64,000 bases of DNA from Triplophysa rosa (taxonomy: Eukaryota; Chordata; Actinopteri; Cypriniformes; Nemacheilidae): the NCBI RefSeq assembly GCF_024868665.1, contig NC_079908.1, positions 5,668,466 through 5,732,465 on the forward strand. Reading direction: 5' to 3'. Below are positions 13,721 through 26,394 of this stretch, piece after piece. The notes below the pieces were generated by a model. That model saw only the letters and a list, made by a program, of their open reading frames with translations, ran no database searches and was not told the DNA's origin. Position 1 is the stretch's first letter. The number at the start of each line of letters is the position of its first letter. The position numbers were made by a program, and so were the translations under genes.

Positions 13721-13976
13721 AGGGAAGGTTCGCCCATTTTCTTTCTTCTGCAGAACACAAAAGACAATATTTTGAAGAACGTTGGTTACCGAACATTGGC
13801 GATACCCATTCACTTGCATTGGTTTTGTGTCCATGGAAGTGAATGGGAACCACCGTTGTTCAGTTATTAACATTCTTCAAAATACCTTCTTTTGTGCACT
13901 GCAGAAGAAAGAAAGTTATACAGGTTTGAAATGACAAGATGGTGAGTAGATTTTCATTTTTGGGTGAACTATCCCT
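13721..13976. mobile_element. TTAA foldback element (AGGGATAGTTCACCC family), diverged
   Basis: Left AGGGAAGGTTCGCCCATTTT and right (reverse complement) AGGGATAGTTCACCCAAAAA. The interior has mirrored CTTTCTTCTGCAGAACACAA and TTGTGCACTGCAGAAGAAAG, and GTGAATGGGAACCACC. TTAA at 13714-13717 and TTAC on the right suggest a worn duplication. Confidence 0.75.
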
Positions 13977-14819
13977 TACTCTAACTCAGAAAGCTGTTTT
14001 TGCGATGACGGTTGAGTTTGTATTATGGTTTCGTGTCTGTCGGAGGGTCGTCATCTTTACATACAGCGTATTCAGCTATAAGGCATAAAAAATGAGTCCA
14101 AAAATGAAAAAAAAAATTTAAATACAATTTTATTGTTAATAAATATTTCATTCCTTATGCCATCTTGTGACATCTCAGACGTACCTTGTATGACTTTCTT
14201 TCTCCACTTGAAAAAAAATCTTTATATTAAACTTAATAAATGTTATCTTCTAATAACAGTAGAAAAAATACAAGTAATCCAAATGACTATTGGGTTAAAA
14301 ATGTAAGATTTATAACAGAAAACAATTACTATTTTAAGCTTATGTAGTACGTTTCGAAACCAAAACAGTCAAAAAAAATTATCAGTGCACAAAAAATCCT
14401 AATATTTAATTAAAATGTAACTCTTAAGATTATTATATCGTATATAAGTATCATATATAATATATATATAATCATATATATAATATCATATATATTATAT
14501 ATAAGATTATATATAAGATTACTTATATTATTATATAAGTAATATTAACTAACACCGAAACAGCCACTGTATAGCAAACTAACATTCACCTTTGGCTCTT
14601 AACTCTACATTTTACAATTCAACCAATTTATATAAACAGAGAGACAACAAAACCTAATACAAAAATATTCAGCCTTTCACAGTTTTTGCATTCTAACATT
14701 TGTGTTGGTATTACTGCATTAGTGTCAATCCTGTTGCCTGAGTGATGTTATTCTTTTCGAGAAGGACCATAAACGCACAGGATAGTAGAGGTGAATGAGC
14801 GGTGTGCTAAATGCTTGAC

Positions 14820-14975
14820 GGATGGGCCCTGCCTTGTCTCCAATTGACCGTGTGACATCAGCGATGTGAGGCTCGTGTCAGTAACGTGGCACTAATGGCA
14901 GCCTAAGCTACGGTTCCTGACTGAGCAATCTATTAGCGCCTAATCGCCACGGCTATATATCCTCAGCCAACCAGC
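14820..14975. promoter_or_regulatory. Candidate conserved non-coding element
   Basis: A unique segment in intron 6 with balanced composition between AT-rich flanks. It contains GTGACATCAGCGATGTGA (CRE/AP-1-like) and CTATTAGCGCCTAATCG. No coding signal was recognised. Comparison with other fish ebf1 introns would settle it. Confidence 0.2.
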
Positions 14976-15734
14976 TTTGCATCTCAGTGTGTGTGTGAAA
15001 CAGAAATCAGCTGAAACGAACATCAACAGGCATCTTTTATAAAACACTAACCCAGTACGAGAATGGATTTTAATTCCCTAAGTGCCACATTTCAATGCAC
15101 CAGAACTATTGATTTTTATTAAAAAATGAAAACATGGCTATTAAAGAGATTGACTTATGATTTCTATTATAAAAATCAGGTTAAAACTCAGCACTTAAAA
15201 ATATCTATGAAACTATACATACAGTTTCAACTGTTGTTTTTGTTGTATCTACTCATCATATGCGACATGTTACAGCATCCGCACAAAGGCTGTGTAACAC
15301 TTTGATATAAACACAGCATTCCTGACACAGGCCCTCAGGAAAGATGGATGGCTCCACTTCCGCATATTATCTCGTAGAGCTCTGACATTTGTCAACAGAG
15401 GAAATGTAGCGATTTCCTCCAATAGGCCGAGATACATGTGTATTATCATGTGGGTCTTTGAACTTCTTTATTGTTTGGATGTGATTCTTATCCTCCACTC
15501 ATAGGCAGACCTCCATCATTAGAGACGGTCCAGAGAGACTGCAGAAAATGACCTTTGCATTACACAGCCTAGTTTGGATAACACAGAGAGATACTACAAT
15601 GGCAAAATGGACCACCATCCCTGTACTAGATGGGATTTTCACATAATGCTCCACAATAGTCTAGAATATATCTACTGGGGATAGTGCAGGGGATACTTGA
15701 CTTGTAAATGAGTGACTTCTTTTGTAACCTTTAA

Positions 15735-15973
15735 AACTGCAATCTGTCACTTTTGCCTCTTTAGCGCCATCGCTGTTTGAAACGTAAAACTGCGTGTTAC
15801 TTTATGTACTATTCTTTACGACATCAAACTGTCATTTTGCCCGACAGCTCAAATTAAAAATCTGTTTTTAAAGCTTAACTTCAGGGTAAGATAAGGCAAA
15901 AGCTTTAAGTATTGAGTATTACAGTATGTACTTGTGATTTTTGTTTATTTTTATTACAACTTTAATTGCAACT
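15735..15973. mobile_element. TTAA-flanked miniature element abutting the next one
   Basis: TTAA (15731-15734) then AACTGCAATCTGTCACTTTT, with GCCATCGCTGTTTGAAACG inside. The right end AATTGCAACT is directly followed by TTAA (15974-15977), which is also the left TTAA of 15978-16396. The family is shared with 25517-25979 and the fragment near 7024. Confidence 0.65.
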
Positions 15974-15977
15974 TTAA

Positions 15978-16396
15978 AGGGATAGTTCACCCAAAAATAA
16001 AAGTTCTGTTATCATTTACTCACCTTGAGTTGTTCCAAATCTGTACAAATGTCTTTGTTCTACACAAAGAAAGATATTTGGAAGAATGCTTCAAACTGTT
16101 CTTGGACCCCATTGACTACCATAGTAGGAAAAATTACTTTATTATTTTTTTGTTCCGTTAAATACAAAAGAAGATAATTTTAAGAATGTAAGACAAACCT
16201 TTCTGGGGCACTTTTGACTACTATTGTAATTTTTCCTACTATGGTAGTCAATGGTGGCCAAGAACTGTTTGGTTACAAGCATTCGTCCCAATATCTTCCT
16301 CTGTGCTCAACCAAACAAAGAAATTTATACAGGTTTGGAACAACTAGAGAGTGAGTAATTCATGACAGAATTTTCATTTTTGGGTGAACTATCCCT
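15978..16396. mobile_element. TTAA-flanked foldback element (AGGGATAGTTCACCC family)
   Basis: Left AGGGATAGTTCACCCAAAAA, right (reverse complement) AGGGATAGTTCACCCAAAAA: identical termini. Interior segments are mirrored (GGAAGAATGCTTCAAACTG versus the complementary strand near 16280). TTAA lies on both sides (15974-15977 and 16397-16400). This is the best-preserved copy in the window. Confidence 0.88.
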
Positions 16397-16794
16397 TTAA
16401 TTAACATGATATGTGCAAACAGCAATTATTGGAGTGCCAGCAACAGAAGTAGCTAAATCGACCCTACACTCATCAAAACAAAGATTTCACACATCCATAC
16501 TGTTAATAACTGTACTAAACACAGCCATATGCGGCATTCATCACAACATGCTTTACAATTTAGACCCAAACTATAGCGTTATCCTGATGTATGAGCGACT
16601 GGATCTGGAACTGAAAGCTCTGGGCTTAACCTTCACAAGGGTCACTCAATAAATTCTGACTAAACAATTTCTGTGTCAATACCGACCGCAGCACACTTCC
16701 TCATGCCACCGTGGCACGGCGCAACTGCATGCGTTTCATTTTATTGCTATTTATTTTTCACTTTCATTGCGTTTTTCATCTCTTCTCTCAGGTT

Positions 16795-16945
16795 TAAGGA
16801 GAAACTGTGTCGTACCCCAGGCGGCGAGCAATTATTGAAATGGGACCCAGGTGGCCTGCCATCGGTCTTGCCACTTGAGCAAGGCGGCAATGCTTTGACG
16901 GCTAATCGATTAGTGCTCTCCTGAAAGCAGCGTTGTGACCTTTGA
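16795..16945. promoter_or_regulatory. Candidate conserved non-coding element
   Basis: A unique balanced block in intron 6 with CAATTATTG, GGCTAATCGATTAGTG and TGACCTTTGACC (nuclear-receptor DR1-like) near 16937-16948. It lies about 400 bp from the end of the TTAA element at 15978-16396 and is not itself repetitive. Regulatory role is inferred. Confidence 0.22.
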
Positions 16946-19900
16946 CCCCCCCGGATAAGGTTCCTGCCTGACAGCTGACATGGGGAGTGCTTTACTTGAC
17001 TGAATTAGAGAATGCAATGTTTTTTTGATTTCTCAGCATTTATTATTCCACCATCAGGAGGTTATTTTATTCTTTTATTTTAAGCAGGTATTTGAACTAA
17101 GACAGCACAACTTCCTCTCGAACTAAATCTCAATCGATGAAGGGTACTTGATGTTGCCAATTGCGCATCTCTCCATAACACCACAACAACCCAGACACGC
17201 CCAAAGCGTTGTTCCCTGAGCTAATACGCTGTGTTTTGATCTCAAAATCTTGTTTGCCTCTCAAGTCAACAAAGAGATGGCACCAACACAAACCTAAACA
17301 ATATCATTATGCAAGAAGAAATTATTTAAAAATGATGGTCACAATAACTTGGACAAACACAAGCTCAAAACCCATCTCAAAAATGGGTTTAAAGGACGTC
17401 TAATCTTTAATCTTCCATGTCAATTTGCATAAGCTGCTTTACTGCTTTATCAAGTATCTGTGCAAATATCACCAAATACGAGGGGATGTCACACTACAGT
17501 TATTGTAAGGGTCACACAAAACAACCGATATGGCATGTAAGCAGATGTATGCAAATAGGTATAACTAAGCAGTATTGACACACACACTCCACATTCAACC
17601 ACCCAGCCCTAGTCATATGCCCGTGATCTTGGCTTCAAGTGCATCTACGATTTAAGTCAGCATTGTCTTGAAAAAGCTATATCTGTGTATGTTTATTGTT
17701 TTACACCCGTCTTGCATGTTGCCGGGGACAACCAAGACGATGAATAAGACCATCGATCAGGGCAGCTGGCGCAGAGGGAGAAGGGGCCCGCAGGGGGGAC
17801 AACAATGCTGTGCTCTGCGGGACACTGGTCCTCTCTTCCTGGAGCGCTTTGGAGGGGAAGTCGTCTCTCGAACACCCTCCATGCCTGATCGCCGGACAGA
17901 CCTGCCGAACAGGAAAAGCCCACTGGTCCACACAAAAGGGGCCGACAGTATGGCCAGACACATGACATCATCTCCCATCAAGGACAAACCATGATGAAAA
18001 TGCTGAAATGAGATGCTAACCGTGTTCCCGTCACAGTTTTGTTTACAGACAACGACAATCAGATGTTGCGAAGGGGAAAGGGGTGGGGTTGTGAGGATGC
18101 GAGGACGCGGGCGAATGCATTAAAGTTGGCCCGAACAGCAGGAGTGGCAGCTGTGGCCGACTTCAGCTATTCTTCTTTTCATTGTGACTCAGTTGTGAGA
18201 GGAAAGCGCTCGAGGACACAGGCTGTGCGGCTCACACTGGCACCAAAAGAGGAGGGCACCTTGTGTTTGTACCGTGCCAATGTGAACTTTAGAAATACAG
18301 CACAGCTGAGAAGCTCAGGGGGGCGAAGCTTTTCAATTGTGAGCGGTTGTGGCTTCGAAGACCGGCATCCCAAAAAACTCAGGGCGAAAACAAAAGCACA
18401 TAAAAAGACAAGGGGAAATGAGAGAGTGCTGCAGCCCAGTGTTGAAAGAGAGAGGTCAGCTTGACATACCACCAGTCTGATCTTGTTTTAGGATATTGTC
18501 ACCACAGGGCCTGCCATGTAATTGTTGGAAAGATGCTTTATATATATTCTCGTTATCACGTGGTGGCGGTCCATAAGCCAAGAATCTTCATGAAAGTGTC
18601 TTAGAAAGGGCATGCAAGTGTTGCTGGGGTGACTACAGATAGTTGATTTAATAAGAGAGGAAAAAGTGTTTTGCCACCACAAAGATTATCTACATACAGA
18701 TACTGTAAGCTTGAAGACAACATGAAATCATATTTTGTGGGAAACATTTTTGGATTTGCTTGGATATTTATGGTTGTCGGTGGATATTACTGGTTAATAT
18801 ATACAGTAATTCCCCACCAGCAGGTGTGTCATTTCAGAGGTTGAGAATCATTACGTTCCTAAAAATGTCCACGCAAATACCACGCAAAAGAGATTTTACC
18901 GCATCCTCTCAAGAGGATGTCAAGAGGCTGGCTGAGAGAAGCAGATTCAAACAAAGAGTGATGAGCAATGTTCCTCAAAGATGACTGCGGTGTCGGTCGC
19001 CTGTTAATAACCCAGCGGTAGAGCTGTCCAGACAAACGGAGTCTCCCACCCTGAACCAGTGCCTCATTCCAAAGCTCCAGACTGGCCCTCCCCTCTCCAC
19101 TCCTACAAATTTTGAAGACCTCACTTTACCCAGAAAACCCACAGAGTTACTTTAGTGAGAACCGAGAAATATGTCATATCGGAGACTGCGGAGAGCTTGA
19201 TAAAACACGGGTTATGCTTTTTAAGTGACCATGTGGCTCTATCTGTAAAAAATTCAAACCAACCAAACAGCTAAATAATTAGTTGTGGCAGCCTGAATGA
19301 AAAAGTAAATGTTGTAAAGCATCCACAGCTCAATATACTTCCTTTATTGTACAGGAAAGAAATGCTGGATGAGACTTGATTTTATCCATTGTGAATAGAC
19401 GTGTGCATTTGAATAGTACTGTATATTTTCTAGCTTGTTTTGTTTGCTCTTGTTATTTCCATTGTGTTCTGTGTAGGAAAGACGCGTGTTTCATCATGTT
19501 ATATCACTTTGATGGTATGAGCTCTATTTTCCTGGCAAAGCTCACCCTTCACTTCCTTCTTCAGGCAGTGCCATAAAAACACAATCAAACACACACGTTC
19601 AGGGTTGGCGGTGCCCGGTCCACCAGCACCCCACCGCCTGTCTTAGATGTGCTCGCTGTGTGGACGCAGCCATCCGTTAAATCTGACAAGGTTTGCGTTT
19701 TTATTCAGACCCTGCTATTAATAATGGAGTGTTGCATGGCTGCCATGTCCAGAACCTCCCCCACTATTAGATTCCCTCCATATACTCAGAAGTGCTGACA
19801 TGCTACCTGAGTAACTTCACCAGGTTTTTGTCTTTCTGAACGAAACTCATGAGGCTCAGTCACCCACAAACTCGAGTTGTATCAGGTTTTGCTGTATTAC

Positions 19901-20689
19901 TTGCAGTCATTGGTCTGAAGTTTACCCACAAACTGTTTAAGCAGCTGAAGCATGCTTGCGGTGAACGGCGGTGGCTCGAAACTTCTCGTGGAGGAATCCA
20001 CCAGGGGCTTGGGTCTGGTTCTGCAACTGACAAATCTGCAAACAGCCGAGCATACGGCTTGTCAATCATCCTCGCCACCATCCCCAGAGGAATTTCCTCC
20101 GCAGCAACCCCCACTTCCTTCAAAAAAGCTAAATCGAGGAAGAAGGTGAGTAAAAAGAATTTCGGGACTATATTGGACCTACTAGCTTCAGGCACTGGCA
20201 CTGAAGCTTCTTACAAAAATACACATTCGCAGACACCTCCAGGGAGGAGAATAATAAGGGCACCTCCGTTTCACCTTCCTCAGTACAGTCCTCTAAACAT
20301 AACTGCCAAATGCACAGATATCTGCAGAAGAGCTACCAACCAGTAGACACTGTGTGAATATGCAGTCTTCAGAGAGAAAAAAAGAAGCTTCCATCTAGTC
20401 TTTCATGACTTTATCATCTATCTGCAGAAGAATAACTTGGTCCTTTTTTAAGTGCTAAAGGAAAATAGTAGAGACTGACAGCTACCAGAGCATCCTCCAT
20501 CATACTCTGCCTGAACGGTGACAGTCCATCAAATCCCCGAGGTCCAGATGTCCCCAGACCCCTGTCATTGTGAGACCAGGCCGGTACCCAAAAGACTGGG
20601 CGTCGACCCCGAGACTACCGAAGCAAGCAAGTGGATCATACCCCTTTGGATCCTTCCATCAAGCTGGCAAAGTTAACATCTCATGTGTC

Positions 20690-20800
20690 ACCCCTCCTCC
20701 GCGAACTTCTCTCTAAAGTGATGGAGAGGCGGACAGTATGGAAATTAATAGCACGCTGATGGAAAGCCGTCGGAGCGCACTTTATAAAGACCGTTTGAAG
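20690..20800. promoter_or_regulatory. Candidate conserved non-coding element
   Basis: A unique GC-balanced patch in intron 6 with a homeodomain-like GGAAATTAATAGCACG core near 20740. It has no repeat signature and no open frame with family motifs. Function is inferred only from composition and from its position in a developmental gene's long intron. Confidence 0.2.
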
Positions 20801-23800
20801 TCCTGACAGCACGGATCGGTTCTGAGAACCTTTTGAGCGATTACTCAAAAGCACGATTTCAAAACAGCTCTCCTCGTGGCTGCGAAATGCGGCAGCGATA
20901 TGTACACAGAGCTCTGCTAAATTATGTTGAAAAAAGAAACACGGCCAGGAATGTTTACCACTTACCAGCCCTAATGAAATTACACGTGCACAAGCTCACA
21001 CACATGCAGCTTCGCAATGGGAAATTATACACGTCCATTACACTGGGAGGGGCGAGGGACGAGACTGAATCTGTCTATTGAGTGAGAGGGTGGTTGGGTT
21101 TCCTGGCCAACAGCGTCCATTTCATTTTAATGGCGTTGCTAATGCAAACGCACCGGGTCAGGGGATGGGTGGGTGCGTGGTGGTGATTTTGGAGCCATGG
21201 GGGGGATGGGCACACAGCAGTCCATTCATAGATACACAGACTCTGAGGTCAGGTAAAGGGAGGGGTGTTCTGGCAGTGAGATATTAATGACGTTAAGTGA
21301 GAGGAGCTGTTTCCATTGGCACCCAAACCAAACCACAGTTCCATCACCCAGTGGATGCAGTACATGTCCTTTGCCACCCTTACAAAACATTAGTGTTGCG
21401 GTACCATGGTATGATGATGGTATCAGACTTTAATAAGGTTTTAGTTCTTGATGCATGTATGGTTTAGTGAGGCAAAAAAGAGAGTATGAAAAAATTTGTT
21501 CACACATCAACAAGGGATGTTGTTTCCAACAAACTGTTGCTAACTATCAAAAATGAGCTCATTATTTATAAAAATAGGACAACAATTCAAGGAAGCCATG
21601 TTTAAGGGATGCTTTGACATTGGCTTTACCTTTTATAAATCAGAATGTGAACAGGTACAGTATGTATAGGCACCTACATGACTTGATACACATTGTTGAC
21701 TTTTTAGTCATTCTAATTTGACTTCTCACAAACATACAGCCTACATACTGTATGACCCTTTCCACGCTCCTTGTTTAAGTGGGATGATTGCCCAATGCAT
21801 CATGGGGGGCTTGTAATGCAGGGACACATCTGTGTATGTAACATATCCCGGGGCAAGGCCATTTCTTCCTAACGCTACTTCAATTCCAGTCCTTAAAGAT
21901 CCAAGAGGCATGGTTCAGAAGTACTGTGTGTGTGCCTGCCACCCCTTTAAACACCGCCTGAGGGCACTTGGCTTGGCCCACCGCAGAGCAAGTCTGTCTA
22001 AAGGTAGTGGGTTCGGTTCGTGTCCAACACAAGCTAATTCATGAACAAACCACCCCGGCTGTAATTTTCAATTGCAATGAACGGAACACAAGTTGGTGAC
22101 ATATTGCTTGAGTTTTAAGAAAAGGACTGAAAGCGTCTAGCGAAAGATTTCTATTGTGTACGGATTAGGCTCGGGTTGAAACTGGGGACCTATTGTGAAT
22201 TAGCATCAGATGTAAATGTTGAGCTTCGTAATGATGGAAGGTGCAAAAAGAGATTCAAAATAGGATAAATGAATAAAACATCCTCAGTTCTCTTCTCAGT
22301 TTTTTTATGCCTTTCTCTCTGACACAAAGTCAATGGCATGAATAATTCACTGCACTCTCTCTCTCTCTCTCGCAGAGCCACGGGTGACCTTTCCCCACAG
22401 GAAGTGGAATCGAAACACAACAATGGGCCCCAAGCGCAGGGGGATCCCAGCTAACGGGACACTCAAAACACAGTGGGGATACAGAGAGCTGGCGGATCAC
22501 ATACATTATACATTCATAAATTATTCAGTTACAATCCCTAAAATTCACATTGAATAAATACAGCCACCCACATGCTGCAGGGGGAAGACCAAAGGAAAGA
22601 CTCCGGTCCAACATCAAACATAAATGGCTTTAAATAACTGCACTGAATCATGGGAAAGTGTGTCTTGCCTGTACAAAACATTACAGTAATAAGAAGTCAG
22701 TTTACTTAGTGTATTTCTACAGTGCAAAACAAACAAGAGTGCCTTGCTTAACCTAATATCATGAACTGAACAAAATGAATGTGTCTGTGGAATCAAATTA
22801 TACAGCTTCTGAATGTAACAGCAGCAAATCTAATATTGTTTATTCATTCTCTTATCATATTGTCAGATGTATCACTGGTGTACTGTATGCCATGAGTGAC
22901 ATGATATTTAGGTTTGGAAGACTTTCTGCGTTATGTACTATACGGTGCACAGTACGGCAAATTTACTGAATGCATACAACCAGAGAAAACTATCCCAAAA
23001 TGCTCTTGAGTTGACCTTCTGTTTTCATGAATCGCAATTTTTAACATATCCTTCTTGACACTTTTTTTAATCCGACAGCCAAGGGAAATTTTTTTATGAA
23101 AAACATTATAAACAAGATAACTCATGGAATTACATATGCAATGTAGTGAAGTGGCAACAATGTAGTATACTATCTTTAAAAGATTTGACAAATGTATATT
23201 GTTTCATGCATATTTTATTAATAATTTAAAGGGAATAATTGTCTAAAAATATAAATATTATTGTTATATGTACATATATCATATTTTTCTCACTCTCTGT
23301 CTTTTGCACCTGCAAAAAAGTAACATAAAAAGGAAGTGACATCAATGCCCTAGGAGTGGTCCATCCTGTCTGCCATTCTGAGCTCAGGTCAAAATTCTCA
23401 TTCAGCAGGAAGCAGTGATCATCATGTTCACACACAGAACACCTTACCACATAAACACACACATAATGATTGCCAGATTTACATGAGCCTCGCATCCATA
23501 TAGCCCAAAATATAATAATGTAATAAAATGAATCGTTGAAAATGAATTTCACACATCTGTCTCTCATGGGAAAGCCGGGTTTTGTGTTCAGTTGCTGATT
23601 TCCCAAGAAGATAAACTGCAGCTTTAGATAACTATAACCACGCACACTCACACATAAAACATTGCCAGAGCTGTACAGCAGCGGTTAGTCTATCTTCAGG
23701 GTTCAAGCTTATAACAAAGTAATTTCCGGCACTCTTTATATTTATATAAAATAACATCTGTATGAATCACAAAATAAAAAAATGCATCATGTATAGTCGT

Positions 23801-24999
23801 GCCAAAGAACGTGTCTTTCAGAGAACGTTGAAAAACACCTTGTCAATGAATTAAAAACAACATGAACGAATGAAAGTTTGAATAAAGCCTCTAAAATCTG
23901 TTCTTCTGAGTAAAATGCTAATTGGAAAGCTAAAGCGATTGACTGACAGGTGCCCAATCCTCTCATGATGTCCGGGACGGTAAGGGAGACGGGGCTTTTT
24001 TCAGCAAGACACACACAGACATTCTGCCACTTTTAACCTTTTGCGCTCTCTCTAACATACACAAATCCTTATCGCAGTATGCTGGATATTCTGTGGCACC
24101 AACAGTGAAATGTAAGTCAAATTGGCTTTGTTGAGTAAATAAAACCGAGTTACTTGTTACTTTATTAGATGGCAACATAATACTTTTTACGTTTATATGG
24201 AATTGTAAAAACAATCTGAACTTCGCTGATGTGAGCGATTCAAATCGGACCGTAATAAAGAAAACATCAGTGACTGTCAGATTTTAAACCTTTTACCTCG
24301 TAAATGGTAATCACCCTAAGAGTATCTATAACGCTTTTATATTTGCAGAACTCCACATGGTGACATATAATTTATTAGACCACCAAGATAAATATTTTGG
24401 GAAGAGAATAACAGTGCTATGTTCAGTTTTACAGGGAGACGCTTATACTGTATATGACGGTGAGACTAACACAATACCCTGTGCTGTTTGTCACTACTAT
24501 ACTTAACAATAACTGAACAATCCCATTGTCATAAAGGCAAAAATACATTGTATGTAATAATAATAATAATTTCATGGCCATCAAATTTCCCATTTAAAAA
24601 AATGAAGACCCTGTAGAGATTGTGGGCCAGAGTGACCAGACGATTGTGGTATCTCACTACAAGAGACTAGCACGATTTAATTCAAGGCATACACGAAAAG
24701 AGGAAACTGAACTGAGAAGCAGACATTGATGAAAGAACGCTGAAATGATGTTTCTGTGAAAAGAATCTAGACTGAGGGAGAGAGACACGTATGGCCCTTT
24801 TGGGGTCAACCAGGCGCATGATAGGATTGTCGGCCGTGAACTACAAGTCTTTAACCGTATATTAACTTGGAGAGGTAGAGGGCGACGGTGTTATTATCTG
24901 CTTTCCTGGCTGGGATTAAGTGGGCCACACGCAGCCTGTCACAAAGAGCTGCTGCTGAGAAAGCACGAGGAACCTCACGGCGCTACACTGACAACTGAG

Positions 25000-25004
<5 letters not shown>

Positions 25005-25043
<39 letters not shown>
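25005..25043. repeat. (TC)n microsatellite
   Basis: About 19 uninterrupted TC units in ebf1 intron 6. Confidence 0.97.
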
Positions 25044-25045
<2 letters not shown>

Positions 25046-25516
25046 TGCCATTCACTCTTTTCTGTCTTCTTTCTCACACTAGCATTCCTTCTTTCTTCAA
25101 TAGGCCAATCTGGACAGGATTAACCTAACAATGGTCGTTTTAGTCTAATTTGAGACAATCGTATGCTCAGCAGTGGATGCTGCTAATTAAACTATTAATG
25201 TCACAGGTTTGGCCGGTCGGTGTGATCTCAATGTTTAAAGTATTTGGACTCTTAGGCTTAACCAACAGCAAACCAAAATAATGCAAACACACTTTTTAAG
25301 CATAACGTTTTGCAAAAATAAATCTTTGGTTTTGAATTGTAGTAGATGTGGTTTAATCTGAAGAAAAATTGTGTTTTAACAGTTGTTGTTAAACGTTGAA
25401 ATATAGTGAAATATATTCATAGTGAATGTGTGGAACTACACCTGTGGTTACTGGGCTCCAACTGAGTCAATGACCTCATACACCTCTAAAAAATGACTTT
25501 GGGGCCACATGGTTAA

Positions 25517-25979
25517 AGCTGCAACGTGTAACTTTCGCCTCAATATCGCCATCTCTGTTTAAAACAAAAAAATGCAGGGTTACTTTATCGCTGCTGTCCT
25601 TTTGAAACCTTTGGGAATTTCCATATTTCGCGATTTTTCTTTTTTGTCATAAATCTTTATTATGAGTCACCCTTTATGTTTGTCACTGGGTTTTGAAAAT
25701 ATCTAAGCAGTAAAAGGTATTTAAAGTGCTTGTCAACTTTGACAACACAGTATTTAATCCTTTAAAGAGAACAGTGTTTTTCCTGTTTCCTGAAAAACAG
25801 CGAATTTGGACATCCGAGGTTTCTGAAGGCCAGCGATGATATGTTTATGTGGATTGAAGTGAAATGTGGTCAAATTGAGATTTCTTGACGTTTTAATTTA
25901 TAAATCCTTATTTTAAGCATTCTTGCTCAATAACTGATTTTTGTTTATTTTTAACCAAACAAAGTGATGAATTGCAGCT
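25517..25979. mobile_element. TTAA-flanked miniature element
   Basis: TTAA (25513-25516) then AGCTGCAACGTGTAACTTTC and CGCCATCTCTGTTTAAAAC. The right end GAATTGCAGCT is followed by TTAA (25980-25983). The short inverted ends (AGCTGCAA/TTGCAGCT) and shared interior group it with 15735-15973. Non-coding. Confidence 0.7.
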
Positions 25980-26070
25980 TTAAATGAAGAAAAAAATCGT
26001 TTAGAAAGATTTATTTTAGAAGATTTATAGCATCATTTGTTTGGAGATTATGACATCACGTTATCTAATG

Positions 26071-26394
26071 CAGTGGTTCCCAAAGCTATCCAGAAGTCTG
26101 TCAGTAATTTTTGTGCGAAGTCACGTGCGGTACGTAAAAGACGTGCGCTTACGCATGAGTGGACGCATATTTTTTGATTGGATGTCATTTTATGGCACTA
26201 CGTGACTACTATTTTGCTGTGTGTACACTAGAGGGAGCACATCTTTATATTCAGCTTGTGAGAAAAACATGCCTGGATGATTGTCAGGTGCGTTATAATT
26301 AAGTAAACAGTAGATTTCAGGATTTTGTTCACGTACCCCCTCCGTCACCTGGCGTACCCCCGGGGGTACGCGTACCCCAGTTTGGGAACCACTG
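26071..26394. mobile_element. Non-autonomous hAT-type element (CAGTGGTTCCCAAA ends)
   Basis: The ends CAGTGGTTCCCAAAGC and (reverse complement) CAGTGGTTCCCAAACTGG are inverted. ATCTAATG flanks both sides exactly (26063-26070 and 26395-26402). This end sequence is the classic vertebrate Charlie-like hAT signature. The element is 324 bp, non-coding, in ebf1 intron 6. Confidence 0.88.

Noticed and set aside
14440..14545. AT palindromic run (TATATAATATATAT)
   Set aside because: Simple AT-rich low-complexity sequence; no terminal repeats or duplication to make it a defined element.
17668..17994. Overlapping long open frames on both strands
   Set aside because: Four frames are open at once in a GC-richer patch; none shows a domain, splice context or signal peptide. 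Open frames follow from low stop-codon density.
18039..18464. 141-codon plus-strand frame in ebf1 intron 6
   Set aside because: No recognisable family motif, a matching 97-codon frame on the other strand, and no splice or promoter context.
21955..22030. tRNA-like GGTAGTGGGTTCGGTTCG, possible SINE head
   Set aside because: Only a weak B-box resemblance; no A-box at the right distance and no cloverleaf could be drawn.
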